Positions 11,242 through 24,669 of a DNA stretch of 64,000 bases are shown piece by piece (position 1 is the first letter of the stretch; every line of letters starts with the position of its first letter). Both the position numbers and the translations under genes were made by a program. This DNA is from Botryotinia globosa (Eukaryota; Ascomycota; Leotiomycetes; Helotiales; Sclerotiniaceae): positions 124,001-188,000 of the forward strand of contig RCSZ01000019.1 of NCBI GenBank assembly GCA_014898425.1, read 5' to 3'. The notes beneath the pieces are model-generated. The model searched no databases. It had not been told where the DNA came from and saw only the letters and a program-made list of their open reading frames with translations.

Positions 11242-14200
11242 TTAACCTTCAGCTATACTTCCCCTTGGACTTTCCTGCCTCGACAAGTCACTTGTGCTAG
11301 TCGCAATACTCATCTGTACGCTTGGTCTCCTCCCAAGTACAGGTATACTACTTCCAACTCCCGGCACCCGCTCCAACCTCATTGGTGTCGGACTACTATC
11401 CCTTCCATCTCTTGTCAAGATCCCCGGCGGCAATCCCAATGTCGGAATATTCGAGTCGAGAAGCATAGCCGGGAATGAACTTCTGAGCGTTGGTGGGGTC
11501 GCATGCGGTGGTGTGACTTTTTCAAAAACTTCTTTGTAGAAGAGTTCTAGTTTCCAGCTATTGTGACAAAATTCTTCAAGTTCGGCTTTGATGGTGTCAG
11601 GACTGATTCCACCAGTGATAGCTAGTTTTGAATTGGGAAGAGAAGCGCCTAGTACATCAGCTGTCGCTCGTAATGAAGGGGAGAGGGGGTGGGTCGCACG
11701 AAGAAGAGGAGAAGGGGCATGAGCCGCACGCAGGATTGGCGATTGAAAGGGGCTGCATGAATTTGCAGCGACTCCTGGATTGTTTGCGATTGGACTGGGT
11801 CCCATGCGATTGACGCCCACATGATCCACTTTCATGTATTTTTCTGTATCTCTGGCCGATGTAGTCCTGTTATTGTACAGTCGATTCGCTAATAGGAGGA
11901 AATTGCCTTCATCTGTAATTTGTGCAAGTAATACTCCAGATCTATGAATGTACTGTGTATAGGTGTAATCCGGTCGACCCCATGAGAACGACACATCAAT
12001 ATTGCTTGGAAAATTCTTCGCAGCCTCAATATCAAGAACGAAATTGAACTTCTTCATGATTGCTTTTTGGTAATAATGTCGGTTAGATTGAGTAGTTTGT
12101 ACTTGCGGAGTAAAGGAATTGACGTCAAAGTATGTTCGGGGTTGTTGATCTGGAGGCTGCAAAGACAATTCAATCAAGTAGGGACTCCTGAATGGATGAA
12201 CTGAAGCGATGGAACATGCTTCGCCAATTGGTGCTTCGACTAATCGTAGGCCATGTTGTTCAGCGGTTATTGCCCACGTATGTATGGCATCCTCGATCAG
12301 CTTAGCAGTGACATTGAGCCAATCGATTCGAATGTGGTAACAATTGTCAGGATTATGAAGACGATCATAGTGAAGGTTGATGAGTTCGGGTCGATAAGAG
12401 CGTTTTCGATGGTCAACATCATACTTCATAACTTTACTTAAAGAAACTTTGGGCCTTTTGCCCCCACATGTTGTCGGAGTTGGCACACCCGACTCATGTG
12501 AACTATCATCTTGCGTAGAGCTGGATCTTGCTCTATCTGGTCGAGGGGAGTCTTTGGGCATGGCATCTGACATTGGAGTCGAAGGCACAGAATTTTCACG
12601 GCGTCGAGAGCCAAACCAGCCACTGCGACTGTCCGGTCTCTGTTTGGCAAATTCTCCAGTAACTTGGTAGAAATACTGCCCATCTCGGAAAGGATGACGT
12701 TTTTCGACATGGACAAATATGCCTGCATCTTTACCAACTTCCTTCTCTCTCAACCTCTGTGTCTCGTCAACCATAAGAAAGTTGCCCAATTCCACTGCCT
12801 GATCACGATCTTCGATGTCCTCAAAATTTTCAAGTAACCATGTCGTCATATCAGAACCGATAAAACAATTATAATGCAATCGAAAATGCCATCTTCGATT
12901 CTGCATACGGACACCGCCCTTCTCCACAGGTGCTTGGATAGCTTCCGCCAAGGCGGCAACATCAAGTTTGGATTTTCGAAAACGATCAGTGTCAAGTAAG
13001 TGCCCACGTCTAGTTGTACTTTCACTTGTCTCCACAAGGGGTAAAGTCTCGAGTTCTGCGCTAACAACAACGGATGGATCCTCCGTCTTATACACAATGT
13101 CAAGTGGATTCGAATCTTTTGTTTTCCTGGAGGCAAGACTATGGAAACGCCGCTCTGATGGTGGAACGTATCTGTGGCTTTGCCACATTTGAGTGAGCTT
13201 CCTGATACCTTCTAGTCGGACTTCTTCCTCGTTATCCTCACCTCTCATGCGGTCTCGTCGAGACTGAGTTGGGCGTACCACAGGAATCAGCACAAACCTT
13301 GCACGCCAGAACCGGAGGTGCTCGTTCATGTCGTCTTCGAAGCCCGCAATGAAGGAGTCTACGTAATTCCAGTTATATTCATCCTTTGATCGACCCAAGG
13401 TCATTTTGCGCGATTCATAGGTTTCGCTCAAAGTAGTTCGAATGGCCGGATAGTACCCAGACGGGCTTAAGGTTCCTTGGCTAGGTGTAGTCAAAGCTGT
13501 AGGTTTTCGGACGAACATATTGACTTCGATTTCGGTACCATTCACGCAAGATAACTGATGAATTATATTGCCCATGGACATGAATACACTGGCTCCATCC
13601 TCAGCGATACGATCACGGTCAAAAACATTCGCGATCTTCAGAGACTTTTGTCCAAATGCCTCGGCTACCCCAGGACCGATAACAATCTGAAACCCTTGGG
13701 AAAGTCGTAAGCTAATCAACTCCCTCAAAAAGTCTTCCCTGTTGCTTGAATCTTCGCTAATTTCATCCTCGGAATTTTGTGAAATATTGTATGGCTTCTG
13801 CTGATATTCGGTTTCAAGTTGAAACTTTGTAGGAAACGATTCGGTGGTCAAAGGCACAGATGCAGGAGAACAGAGAGATTTCCATTTCATCGTTCTAGTG
13901 AGCACTGGCTTAGGGAAGACATGTTGCCATCTTCTGTACACTGTTTTCCCCATTGCGTCATTCTCTGTTGGGTTGGATGGATTCAGCACACTTAGCCATG
14001 GCGACAAAGCAGTAGTAGGAGATAGGGTCGCTGGTAGTTCTGGGACCGCTTCTGCGAGAAGTTTTGAGTTATACACCTTTTGGTTATCGTTGGTTCTGAG
14101 CAGCTGCACATTCATGTGCTCATGTTCGGTGCCCTTGATCCCGTCGTAGAAGGAACCCAAGACAGATTTAGATTTGAACTGGTTCGTCGAATCTAAAGAC

Positions 14201-17028
14201 TGAAGTGCGCTCTTAATAGTCATGGGGCGTATCGAAGGACTCCTCTCAACGCCCGGCTCGCTTTTTTGTTTGCTTTCGATGGAACTGCTATCGGACTTCA
14301 TCCTTGACTTGTCGCTGTTTGATGACGGTGGACGATCTTGGCTCAGTGGAGCGCTAAGTAAATGATTCGCCATGGTGAAAGTATTCTTCTTTGGATCAAA
14401 GTCTTTCGACGAAGCAGAAACTGGTTTCGCTGCACTAGCATTTTCAGTATGTAGTTCAGCTGCGACACCCTTAGGCGCGGCGATGCCAAAACCGTACTTG
14501 CCTAGACTTATTTGGCGGTTTAATTTGGTAGGTCGTGGAGCAGGAGCTTTGGCTGCAGTCATGGTGCTACTTACACTGCCTTTACGTGGCAATATCGGGT
14601 CATTTCTATGTAAGCTTTGCTTGTCTCTGTCGAGCTTCAACCCATTGAGCAAATTCATGCTTCTTGAGGTTGGGCTATCATCAGTGAAAGAGGTGCTAAA
14701 AACTTTAGAATCATTTGCAAGAACTTTTCTCGCTGTTTCCTCACTTCCTGGTTTAAAGGGCGACTTTAAGCTTTTTTGTTGTGAGCCAATAAAATGCTCC
14801 ACGATTTCAGAGTGGTTGACATCGTATATATCAAGTGCCTTCACGAATTGCTTTTCAACCTGTGTGGCATGTCGATCCAGTAAAGGTTTTGATGGCCCAT
14901 TAATAAACTCTGAAAGGCTCGACTGCAACTTCGCGCGTTCCCAGGTATAAGAATGCCTTTTCGCACCCGCAGTTTCACGAGATTCCTGGATTAACATTTG
15001 GGGAAAGACAGTGTCTAGTTGCAGTGGCGGAACGGCAATCTCGGTCATCGAATTCTCCATGACACTAGCCATTTCCATTTCATACATTTTACATCGTATC
15101 GCGAAATCGCTAGAGGACTCGGCTACTCGTTTCTTGAAGAGCTTCGAATCAGCCAGAGGGTATGTAGACAGCAGATCTTGGGAAGCCCCAGTCCAAAATG
15201 ATACATCGATCCAGTGCGGTATTGCATAGTTCCACTCACTAGGGTCCTGTCCACTATTTGAAGAGGAATTTTGGAAACTTCTATCACGAATTTTGGGTGG
15301 GGAAAGCGAGCCGTTCAAGGATGAATAGCTTCCAAATATGGGAGCTGTTTGACGCGGAGTGCTATCCTCGCTACGAAGAGCTTTAAAATGCAATGCTTCT
15401 TGAAATGAAGCATATCGTGGGTTTCGGTATCGGAACAGTGGTACAGAGTGCAGTGGCATTTTTGGGAGACAAACAAGGTCAATTCCAATGCCGTTACCGA
15501 TGAGACTCTCTGTGGTTTTACGAAGAGTCTCATAGTCTACTTCAAAAAGCCCAGCACATGGAGTTACGACAACAATAGATATTCCAGTCCTAACAAGGTC
15601 CCGATCGATATAATCATGAGCAAATTGGGTCGAAGCAAGATCGATTGCTTCGAGAACGTTCCCGTGCATAGCAAGAGAGGGCTCCGCCTCGATGCGAGTC
15701 CCAAGAGTACCTTTACTTGTTGCTGAGGACAGCGCCCCCAAAGCGGTGACTAACTCGATTCGATGCATGGAGATATCTTTGCGAAAAAATTTAAACTCGC
15801 GCTTCAACTGATATAGAATCGTTGTCCACTCTCCACTGGCCATCTCACTAACAACAACTCGATAAAAGTCTTTGTATGGCTTTTTATTACCATCAGTTTG
15901 TACACCTGTGTGGTAGGCGGTATCGTGTGATGATCTTGCTAATTCTGAAGCCAACCCAGTATCGTATTCGACTCTTGTAAATAACACTATGCTCACTAAA
16001 TGCTTCACTTTAAGCTGCACCCACTTTTTGAACAATGCTGGTAGAAAGCCATTTACCACTTTGTTGAACATTATTTCTCCTGAACCTTCCGAGTCAAAAT
16101 CCCACATCTCCCTCGACATCTGAATGAAAAGCACGTAGCGCGCTGATTCGCTCCGGAAGACTGGTTTGGTAGTCGTCGAAAAGAATGCGGACTGCACCTT
16201 CCGACCACCAATGTAAACAGCAGTAACTTGTGCCTTGATCGTGCCCATAAACAAAATCTTTTGCCCTTTATAGACAGCCTTGTTTACCATTTCGCCCACA
16301 GTTAATCTCCACATGTCTGATCGAGCAAGGTATTCATCTTTGAACGACATCTCAACATGAGATGCAGAGCTGGTGGCTGTATCAGTCTATAGGATATTAT
16401 AATTAGCAGCATATTTGAGAAGGATTGTGTCGATAGAACATACTGTGCAAAGAATTACATTGGACCGATGTTTCAAATTAAATACATCGGCAATGGGCTT
16501 GGCAAGAGAGACCTCCAATGCGGGTTGCTTCAGCTTCAAATCATTTGGCATATCTTTTGCGAGAAACAGATAGCGTTTACCAAAGCCCATATCTTGCTTG
16601 GAGCCTTTCCCACCATGGTCATGGCCAGATTGAGACCAAATGTAGCTTCCAAACTGCCCAGAAGCTGTTCCACTATCAACGTCTATTCTATTCAAAGCCG
16701 ACTTGTCCTGAAAATCGCGAAACCCTGAGTCTGTTTTGAGGGCTACGATAGCCATAAGCTCCCCAGCCTTGACATCTGGAAATAAGTCTAGATTTAAAAC
16801 AACTTCATCTTTCGAGAACGTTTCATCGTGCGTCCATAGGTTGCATCGCCTCTCAACGGGAAGCTTTAGAGGTATCGGATCGTGCTGAACAGTTCCTGTG
16901 CTTGAGCACGACGTGACTGGTCTGCTTGCGGATGCGGTCCCATTATCAGAGCTACCGTTGCTCACCTGGCGGAGGTGGGAGACTCGTTGGATACCGCGTC
17001 GCGGGGTCAGTGGAAGAAGCGTCGACAT
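11242..17028 (-). CDS. IML1: IML1: GATOR1/SEACIT subunit with DEP domain (TORC1 inhibitor)
   Basis: Vacuolar-membrane protein Iml1, the DEPDC5 counterpart. With Npr2 and Npr3 it forms GATOR1/SEACIT, a GTPase-activating complex for the Rag/Gtr GTPases that turns TORC1 down on amino-acid starvation. Two exons, 17028-16444 and 16386-11242, joined by a 57-bp intron (gtatgt...tag), give about 1909 aa, larger than yeast Iml1 but normal for moulds. The N-terminal half shows the conserved block [15 protein letters not shown] followed by [17 protein letters not shown] disordered Ser/Lys-rich region follows near residues 550-850. The DEP domain lies near residues 1350-1420 ([16 protein letters not shown], then [10 protein letters not shown]). 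A C-terminal Iml1-specific region and a Pro/Ser-rich tail complete it. The upstream ATG at 17028 is preferred because exon 1 continues the family's N-terminal beta-rich domain. It is head to head with URB1. Confidence 0.93.
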
Positions 17029-17421
17029 TTGAAGACATTAGCTAACTTTGGCTTGATGGAAGCCAATTGCGAGATTGATCTTATTTGTTGATCATGGTTG
17101 TGTGATTAGAGCTCGAATATACGATAGCATCGAAGTCGAAGCTACCAGGTCCTCCCAGAAGGGCGAGGTCAGTAAATAAAGTTAGGGTGTAGATTTATCT
17201 ATAGCATGGATGGGGCATTAGATTGCAAGCCACGCGCCCGTCCCAGGTTCGCGCCACAACTTTAAAGTCTCGGTGATTAAGCATGCCGACTATCAAAATT
17301 TCGATAAGGATGTCAAGAAAATTATTTTTGGGAATGAAAAACATTGTCCAGACCACGGACGATGGATGCAATCGACAATTGAATTGCCCAATTTTTAGTA
17401 GCCAGCATAAAATACTTTAGA
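17029..17421. promoter_or_regulatory. bidirectional promoter region IML1 / URB1
   Basis: The 393 bases between the two start codons must hold both promoters and both 5' leaders. I see no clear TATA box close to either start. A GC-rich block (cacgcgcccgtcccagg) lies at about 17230-17247. Co-regulation is plausible but only inferred. Confidence 0.5.
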
Positions 17422-20400
17422 ATGAGCAAACGAACTTCTGAGGTCGTTGAAGATGGAGGCCAAGCATACCAGAAGCGCCAAAGGATATCCAATGTCACCA
17501 AGACAACTTATACCTCTGTCGATATACAGTCTGCCAGGCAACTGAAGCAGACTCTAGCATTTGACCAAGATTCTGGTCGTTCAAAACATGGTACAAAATG
17601 CGTCGATATATCGTATCTACGTTTAACTGACCCAATACAGGCATACAATCTTTAAAAGCATTTCTGGACAGCTTTTCTATCGCAGACACTGACAACTCGG
17701 CCCGAATCATCATTCTCAAAGAATACCTCGAATCGCAAAAGCCTGCCGACGATGAGGACAAATCAGCCGTTTTCCTCTCCGATCTGATGCAAACTTGGAG
17801 TTTTGCATCTCAAGCTAACGATGAATCTCTTCTCTCTGCAGTTCCAGCCGTACTGGCGTTACTTTTGAAGACTTTATCCAATATACTGGAGATGGCTGAA
17901 CATGGATTGAGGTTAGGTAGAACGATACTTCAGAAGCGTCAACTAGAATTGATTGCAAGAGGCCTTACATCTAATAAGAGCAAAGAGCATGTAATTTCCC
18001 CAGTTTTACGACTCCTTCGAGAACTATCGATTTACGATGGCGGAGCTTTAGCGAAGCAGGTTTTCCGATCAAGAGACTACACCTTCAAGACATTGGCGCG
18101 AAACCTTAGCTTGAAATATACAGGAGATGCAGTCGAAGATCGCAGGAAGCCTTCTGTGCGGACCAATGCGCTTCGATTCCTCCTTTCTATCATGAAGTTC
18201 CTCCCCACAGAATCGAAACGAGAACTGCTGAATCAAAGGGATATTGTTATGGGCTTAACCAGAGATATCAGAGACGATCCCCCGTTTGTGATACGCGATA
18301 TCCTCGAGACCTTGAAATCCGATGTTCTGCAATATGATGCTCTACTGAGAGATGCCAAATCGAAAGTTGTAAATGCAATCTCTCTCGGCCGGATAGCAGC
18401 GCTGTACGCATATGATCAGGAAGATGAGGAAATCGGTACAGGGAAAAAAGCAGTTGACGAGATTGCTCATGATTTTCTGATGCTCGCGTGCACATCCCCA
18501 AACCTAGGAGTCCTTAATCGTCAAAATGGATTTTATCCCAGAGGAATTGATGCTGACGAAGGCTTCGAAGTTGATACAAAAGCCGGACATATTGACCTCG
18601 GGCTAGACAGTATTGAATGGATGGAGCGCTTTACAGAAAAGGTTCCAGTCCGCAATACCGTGTTATCTGAGTTTATCCAAAATCTTCGTCCTTGGTCGAG
18701 CTTGAAACAAAGCGAGTTATTATTGTCTATTCTCGAATCTGCCCCAGAGCTTGTCGCAAGCTATTTCTTCACCAAAAAATCGTTTTCGTTGGATCCTAAG
18801 CTTACCGCGACGTGGATTGGATATTCAGCTTTTGTATTCTCTACCCTGCAACTTCCCATCCCTCAATATTTTGGACACCAGGAGAGGTATGCGAGACTAC
18901 CTCCACCCTCTTCAATTGTGCTAGAAAGTATATTGCCTCAACCATTAACGCAAAAGGTTTTTACACGTTGTCTAAATCAGCAACATAATCTCATTTCCTT
19001 TTTTGCAATACGTATTCTTTCCGTCGCATTCAACAAAATGCGGGAGATATTGAAGATGTATCAAGAAGCAGCCGTTGCCTCTTCTTCGATATGGACTCAA
19101 GCTGCTGAGAGATTGACAGATGAATTTTGTCAACGTGTTCCTTCGATCAAGGATGTCATTAGTACATTCCGAAAGTTATCAGATACAGAATTGATGCAAC
19201 GAGAGGCCGTCACTAAGTTGTTAGTTCTGTATTATGAAGTGGTTCCACGGGTTGCATTGGACGCTAAGTTTGACGTATCGGAAACCCTTACGAACGCTCT
19301 ACAAGCTATCGATAGCACCGGGGTATCCAAAGAGGATCGCGCATTCCGAATTATGGAATTGGAGAATCTGTTTCAATTCTCTCATTTTTCGCCGGGGATG
19401 CGATGGTTCGTCAAGGCAGAGGGGCTTTCAGCTTCTCCTTTCGTGGCCATGCTAAGATTGTCAGCCGAAGCACCTGCCGGTGTGCCCTTGCTCAAGCTGA
19501 GATCCGTCCTGAACTCAGTTGTCCAAGAAAATCAAATTTTTCAGACTGAGACTACAATCTCAGCGCTTGACACGTTCATAGCGAGACTTAAGGAAATTCA
19601 AGGTACACCTAAAGAAAGGCAGATTCATGAATTTCTCGATGACTGTGTTTCGAGATGTGCTTCAAAGCCAGTGAAGTACATATTTTCGCTCGAAGAACTA
19701 ACTTCAAAGTCCCGCGACGACGAGAAAGAGCAGTCTGCTGTAAGTTTGCTGATACTTGCCGTTGCTGAACAATGGCCATTTCTTGTCAAGTCTGGAACAG
19801 ATAATCTCAAAGATGTGGCTGAATTCATTGCTCGTTTCCTGGCATCTTCCATAAAAATTGGCGAGGATAAAAAGGTTATCAAATTGATCACCAAAGCTAT
19901 GGTCGACGAGACACCAGAGGAATCGTCAGCTCGAAAGATTCTAGATAAATCTCGAAAACTTGTTGATGAAGTTGAAATCCCACAGCCATCGCAACGAGCC
20001 ACTGGAGAGCCCAATTCTGCAATTGACAAGGGTGAAATCTCGGCCGCAGAAGTAGACGAGGTAAATGCTACAATGCTGAAGGAACTGGTTGAGCAGGACC
20101 ATAATGCATTGGTGAAGTGGGTGGCAAAGGATATAGAGGAAGTCATTGAAGGCGGTTATGCTGCAGCACTGATCATGCTACTATCTTCGGAACATTTCAG
20201 TGTTCGCAAGGAGGCATTGACCAATATATCGAAGATTGGAGTCAAACTCAAAGAATCCTCATTCGAGGAAAAGGAACAGATTTGGCTTCTACTTTGTGAG
20301 TTAGTGGAAACATCGAAGAAGGTTATCAACGCAGAACCACTTCCTACCATCATATCCTCGTTCGCGTCGCATTCTGTTGCTGTACTATGCGACCCTCTCC

Positions 20401-20873
20401 ACTGCCTTTATCCTAAAATCAACAAGTTCCTTTCTCAGGGCCCAACATGGCAGATTGACAAAATACCTTTGATGTATAAGGTTCTAGACGAGTCGCCAAG
20501 TCTCGACGATCACCATCACTCAGAAGTTTCCTGGCTTTTAGATTTTATGCTTGCTGGTCTTCAAACGCCAACAGATATGGGCATATTCCGAAAACGCCGA
20601 GTCTTCGAGAAGTTGTTCACGTTATATAACAACCCGTATCTTGCACAGGGGTTACAAGAGAAAATACTCAAGCTGTTGTTTCGTGCAACCACAATTGAAG
20701 GAGGAAGCACCACATTGATTACAAGATTCAGTAGTATTACATGGTTGGAAGTACAAGTTGCTTTAGGTGGCGGTACGCCTTTGAAGGTGTTAATGCAAAG
20801 GATTATAGATTCAAGTGACAAGCAAAGAATTGAAGGGTGGAAGAAGGGGGAGAAGGCCCCAACGACTGAATAG
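17422..20873 (+). CDS. URB1: URB1/NPA1: nucleolar 60S pre-ribosome assembly factor
   Basis: A nucleolar pre-ribosomal-associated protein 1 homologue, needed for early steps of 60S subunit assembly with helicases and snoRNPs. Exon 1 (17422-17590) and exon 2 (17641-20873) join in frame through a 50-bp intron to give about 1133 aa. The N-terminus carries a bipartite-like basic patch (MSKRTSEVV, KRQR). Then comes the NPA1 domain with helical repeats: SLKAFLDSF, LMQTWSFASQ, HGLRLGRTILQKRQLELIA and SPVLRLLRELSIYDGGALA. The C-terminal part (ARFLASSIKIGEDKK to WLLDFMLAGLQTPTDM) matches the Urb1 C-terminal region with further alpha-helical repeats. It is shorter than yeast Urb1 (about 1760 aa) but close to what filamentous fungi have, as I recall. 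There is no sign of disruption. Confidence 0.88.
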
Positions 20874-21708
20874 TTACAAGGCGACACAAACAGGATAGCT
20901 AATAGCTATCAGGTACATAGCTAGGATAATTGTGATTGAAGATACCCTAAAGATTGAATCTAAGCTCTTTCCAAGACACTCTCCATTCCTAGAGTGCTAT
21001 GTAAATGTATGAAAAGTGTTTTAACTATGATATATTACTAGTAATGAAAAACACCAATATTTATACCACCCAACCATAATGCTTGTATTCTTGAACGCTT
21101 GAATGGACGAAATTTGTATCAATCGACATTCAAAGCTGAGCCCCACCGAGGCTGAAGATCGCTAAGACAAACGTAACCTGCCTTTGTGGCATCAACACTT
21201 CTAACGACGGCAACGAACAAACGAACGACCTTGAACCTCAACTTTAAAACAGTCAAAGTAAAATAACATAAAGCTATATTCCCTCCCAAAAAAGACCAGA
21301 GATTAACACAAAAAGCCAGTCAAACATATTGCGCACAACCAACAAGAGACCTAAAACCTTCATTCGAAAACCCTCACCTCAAAACCCCTCCTCGCCATAC
21401 TAAACAAACAACCACGACGAGTTCAAAGTCCCTCTCACACCTTGCAAAGTTACAACAGCCTAAACCGTAGAGCTTTGCGCCTACTTAGGTAGCTGCGCTG
21501 AGCTCGACCACAAGAACGTCCTTGCTCATACTTATAATCTACAGTCTTCGAAATACAACACAAAACAAACACACACCTACAGCTAACAAAATTTACAAGG
21601 TCATCTGGACTAATAAATATTGTTAACTCTACCAACAATACAATTCTCCATCTGCATATAATTTAAGATTTATAATACTTTTCAAGGCGATCGCAGCAAC
21701 GTATTATA
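20874..21708 (+). promoter_or_regulatory. URB1 3' region and long ATG-free leader of the 4E-T-like gene
   Basis: The first 200 bases are AT-rich 3' flank. From 21106 to 21708 (603 bases) the plus strand contains no ATG at all, and the sequence is rich in A and C (for example around 21290-21420 and 21540-21600). This is the signature of a long, weakly structured 5' untranslated leader. An intron within the leader is possible. Confidence 0.5.
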
Positions 21709-24188
21709 ATGGCTCCCGACACGGGTGAAGCTCGTCGGTATACCAGAGACGAACTGTTGTTTCTACGAGACTCACCACTGGTTGTAAAACCTCCTGGTCT
21801 TTTGTCTTCTGCAGAATGGATGGGGTTTGTTGCAAGAAGCTTCAGCCATAATAGCTCGTATTAACTATTTCCAGACAAACACCTGATCCGAATCGAAATA
21901 CCTCTGCTAGGATACCTGATAGAACAAGAGATCGTGATGCAAATCCGCTCCTAGAACACACAAATCGACGGCCACGAAACAATGCAAGTATGTCTGCCAA
22001 CGATCTCACTTCCTCCAGTCATTACTTGTTCTCTCGTACTGACATGCAGATAGACCCCGAGACGATTCAGCTCGTGCCTACGAGAACTACCTTCTCATCC
22101 GCCAATCCTGCTCGTAATGCAGGCAAAGGTATCGATTCTCCAGATCGACCCGCCCTTCGCGAAAGCGAGTCGCAAAGCAAACTCAGCTATCGTACAAAAA
22201 TCGACGACAGTGACGATCGTCCCCGGCGTGATATGCTGCGACCGAAGCCTGGTGATGGTGTCGACCAGGAGGGCTGGATGGAGGTAAAACCTCGAAAGAG
22301 TTTTGGTACTGAGGGAGCTGAGCGATTCACTGGGCGCATGGGTGGAGAGAGGCACCGAGATGAAAAGCGATTCAAGGATCGAGAAGAGCGCGATCCAAAG
22401 GAAAGACCTAGAGGGTTTGAGAACTTCTCTCGGGACAAGGAAAAGAATCATGAACAAGACAATAATCGCAGAGCTGGAAATGGTCGGGGAAGAACAGAAC
22501 CTACTTGGTTCCGAGAGAACAACGATGGGCCGCCAACACCCCGGGAGCGAAATACGACTGCAGATAGGTTTGAGAATCGAAACAAAAGTTGGCGAGAAAA
22601 AGAATTTGATAATCGTGGAGATAAGGACAGAGGCGATCGACGCTGGGCAGACAGGAACAGAGTTCACGACGATCATAATGGTGATGTTCCAGCGTGGGCG
22701 GAAGACGAAGGTATCCAAGTTACTCCACAAGATGATCTTCAAAAATCGCACGCATCTACTGGCAATAATGAGCGCAAATTTACAGCGGAGGATATGCAAA
22801 AATGGAAAGATGCAATGCATTCCAAGGATAAACCAACTGCCAAAGGTAATACTGTGGCGGAAGAAGCCACGCAGTCAAAGGTTGACGAACGTTCTTCTGT
22901 CTCTGGGATACAAAAGCCTATCTCTCTTGCGCCGCTTGATACTGGGTTTAACGGAGATGAATTTTTCCGTTTGTGGGCTCAGCCAAAGAATGACAATGGA
23001 CTCGCATCACAGTTTGATCTGAATACAGAAAACATGACAAAATCTGCCGTGTCCGCTGCACCGGGTGGGAAAACCTCAAGGTTTAACAAATTCTTCACTC
23101 AAGATGAGACTTCGCATAAAGCGGAACCACAAACAGCTATACCTCAGCCAGCGGTCCATAGACTTGACGGTTTGACCAACAATATTCAATCTCCTGCGGA
23201 TAAAGAAGCAATGCCAATGATACTTGCGATGCTACAATCCAGTGGAACTCCTCCTGCTAATCCTATGATGCAATCGAAACCTCCCGCACAAGATACCCAA
23301 CCAAGTACACCTTTCGAGGGCCGCGATTCTTCGCAACAGCGTCTTCCAGATCGCCATGATGAGATGAGACCGGCTGCTCACCTATATCCCCACAATTTAC
23401 ATGACCTTAGCGCTCAACGTGAACAAGCAGGCAGTCAACCAACTGTACGTCCAGAAGAAATGTTGAATCATTTGGTTAACCAGCGTCAGCATGCTATCAG
23501 TCAGTCTTCTTTCAGAGGTGAACAGCCTCGGTCCGAACAGACTGCGTTTCTTATGAGCCTCATGAGAGAAGCACAAGCAGCTCCAGAGCCTCAAAGAACA
23601 GAGCAGATCATCCTTGGCCATCCACCCAGACAACAACCTAGCCGTCAACTCCAACACCAACAACAATTGGAGAGAGAACAGGATTTACAAGCTCAGCGCG
23701 AACGTGGAAATCTACAGCGTCGCCCACCTGGATTTTTTGATGAACCTATTTATCGGGGTGGACCTGCTCCACAACATGATAATCCTCGGCCACAACCCAC
23801 ACATATTCTTACACGACCACCTCCAGGTCTCGAGCAATTGCAGCAGCAAGGCTGGCCAGGACAACCTTCCGCTCAACACCCTCCTCCCCCGCAACAGTTC
23901 CGACCAACGGCCCCTCCTGGTCTAGGCGGAAACGTCCCACGCCCGATGCAAATGCCTCAGCAAATTCTCCCACCGGGCTTTCAAATGCCTGGCAACATGA
24001 GCAACTTTCCCCCTCCAGAGGTACTACCGGGTCCTCGAAATATGCCATTCAATCCGGCTTACTTCAACGGCCCACCGCCGGGTTTTCTTCCACCAGCTAT
24101 GAGTCCTTTTTCGGCGGAGGGAATGCCGGCATTTCCTTTCGATGGTCGTGGGCCGCCTCCTCCACAAGGTGCATTCAGACGGCAATAG
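21709..24188 (+). CDS. 4E-T/EAP1-like eIF4E-binding translational regulator
   Basis: A mostly disordered protein of about 809 aa, likely an eIF4E-binding repressor or mRNA-decay adaptor acting in the cytoplasm. Exons 21709-21824 and 21875-24188 join through a 50-bp intron. The key evidence is the N-terminal motif RRYTRDELLFLRDS, a canonical YxxxxL-hydrophobic 4E-binding site at Y11-L17, the same position and form as in metazoan 4E-T and yeast Eap1. The rest is low complexity: an Arg/Asp/Glu-rich region at about 130-260 containing EGWMEVKPRKSFG, a short DEFFRLWAQPK-like block, then Gln/Pro-rich and PPG-rich stretches up to the C-terminus. An alternative donor/acceptor pair at 21988 and 22049 would shift the frame, so the continuous frame is preferred. 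The molecular role is inferred from the 4E motif and layout. Confidence 0.75.
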
Positions 24189-24669
24189 CTTGCACGTGTG
24201 TGGGTAAGAAGAAAATCGCTCAAATCATCATAGTGGTAGATCATATCAAGGTTTACATGGAATGATTGTCAATGACGGACGTAAAGTGTGTATGTAGACT
24301 ATCTTTTGACCTTTAGTGACACTCGTCTGGATGATCAGGCAATGGTTCTCAGATGTTTGTCAGTCGAATGCGTTTGTGCGTTGAGAAAAGCAGTGAGAGA
24401 AGTTGCGATTTACCTACGTAGCGTCAGCGTCGAGCGTGTGTGATGCAAGTTTTTGACTTGATACCAAGATCCCCCTTATTTAGCTAGCTACATTTGTGGA
24501 GAGGTTTCACTCTCGTGTGATTGATAATTTCAAGCACGTTTAACCACCGCGTTTCTGTATTATCCAATTGCTTTGTGATTTGTAATATGTGATAGGAGAG
24601 GTATGTCGATCTGGACTGGTACATTGTTTGATTAGGAAGGAGCTTTCTATGGGGCACCAGAGGGGAAAC

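Noticed and set aside
22095..22820. 241-codon minus-strand frame opposite the 4E-T-like gene
   Set aside because: It is the mirror of an Arg/Asp-rich coding region; such repetitive codons leave long antisense frames.
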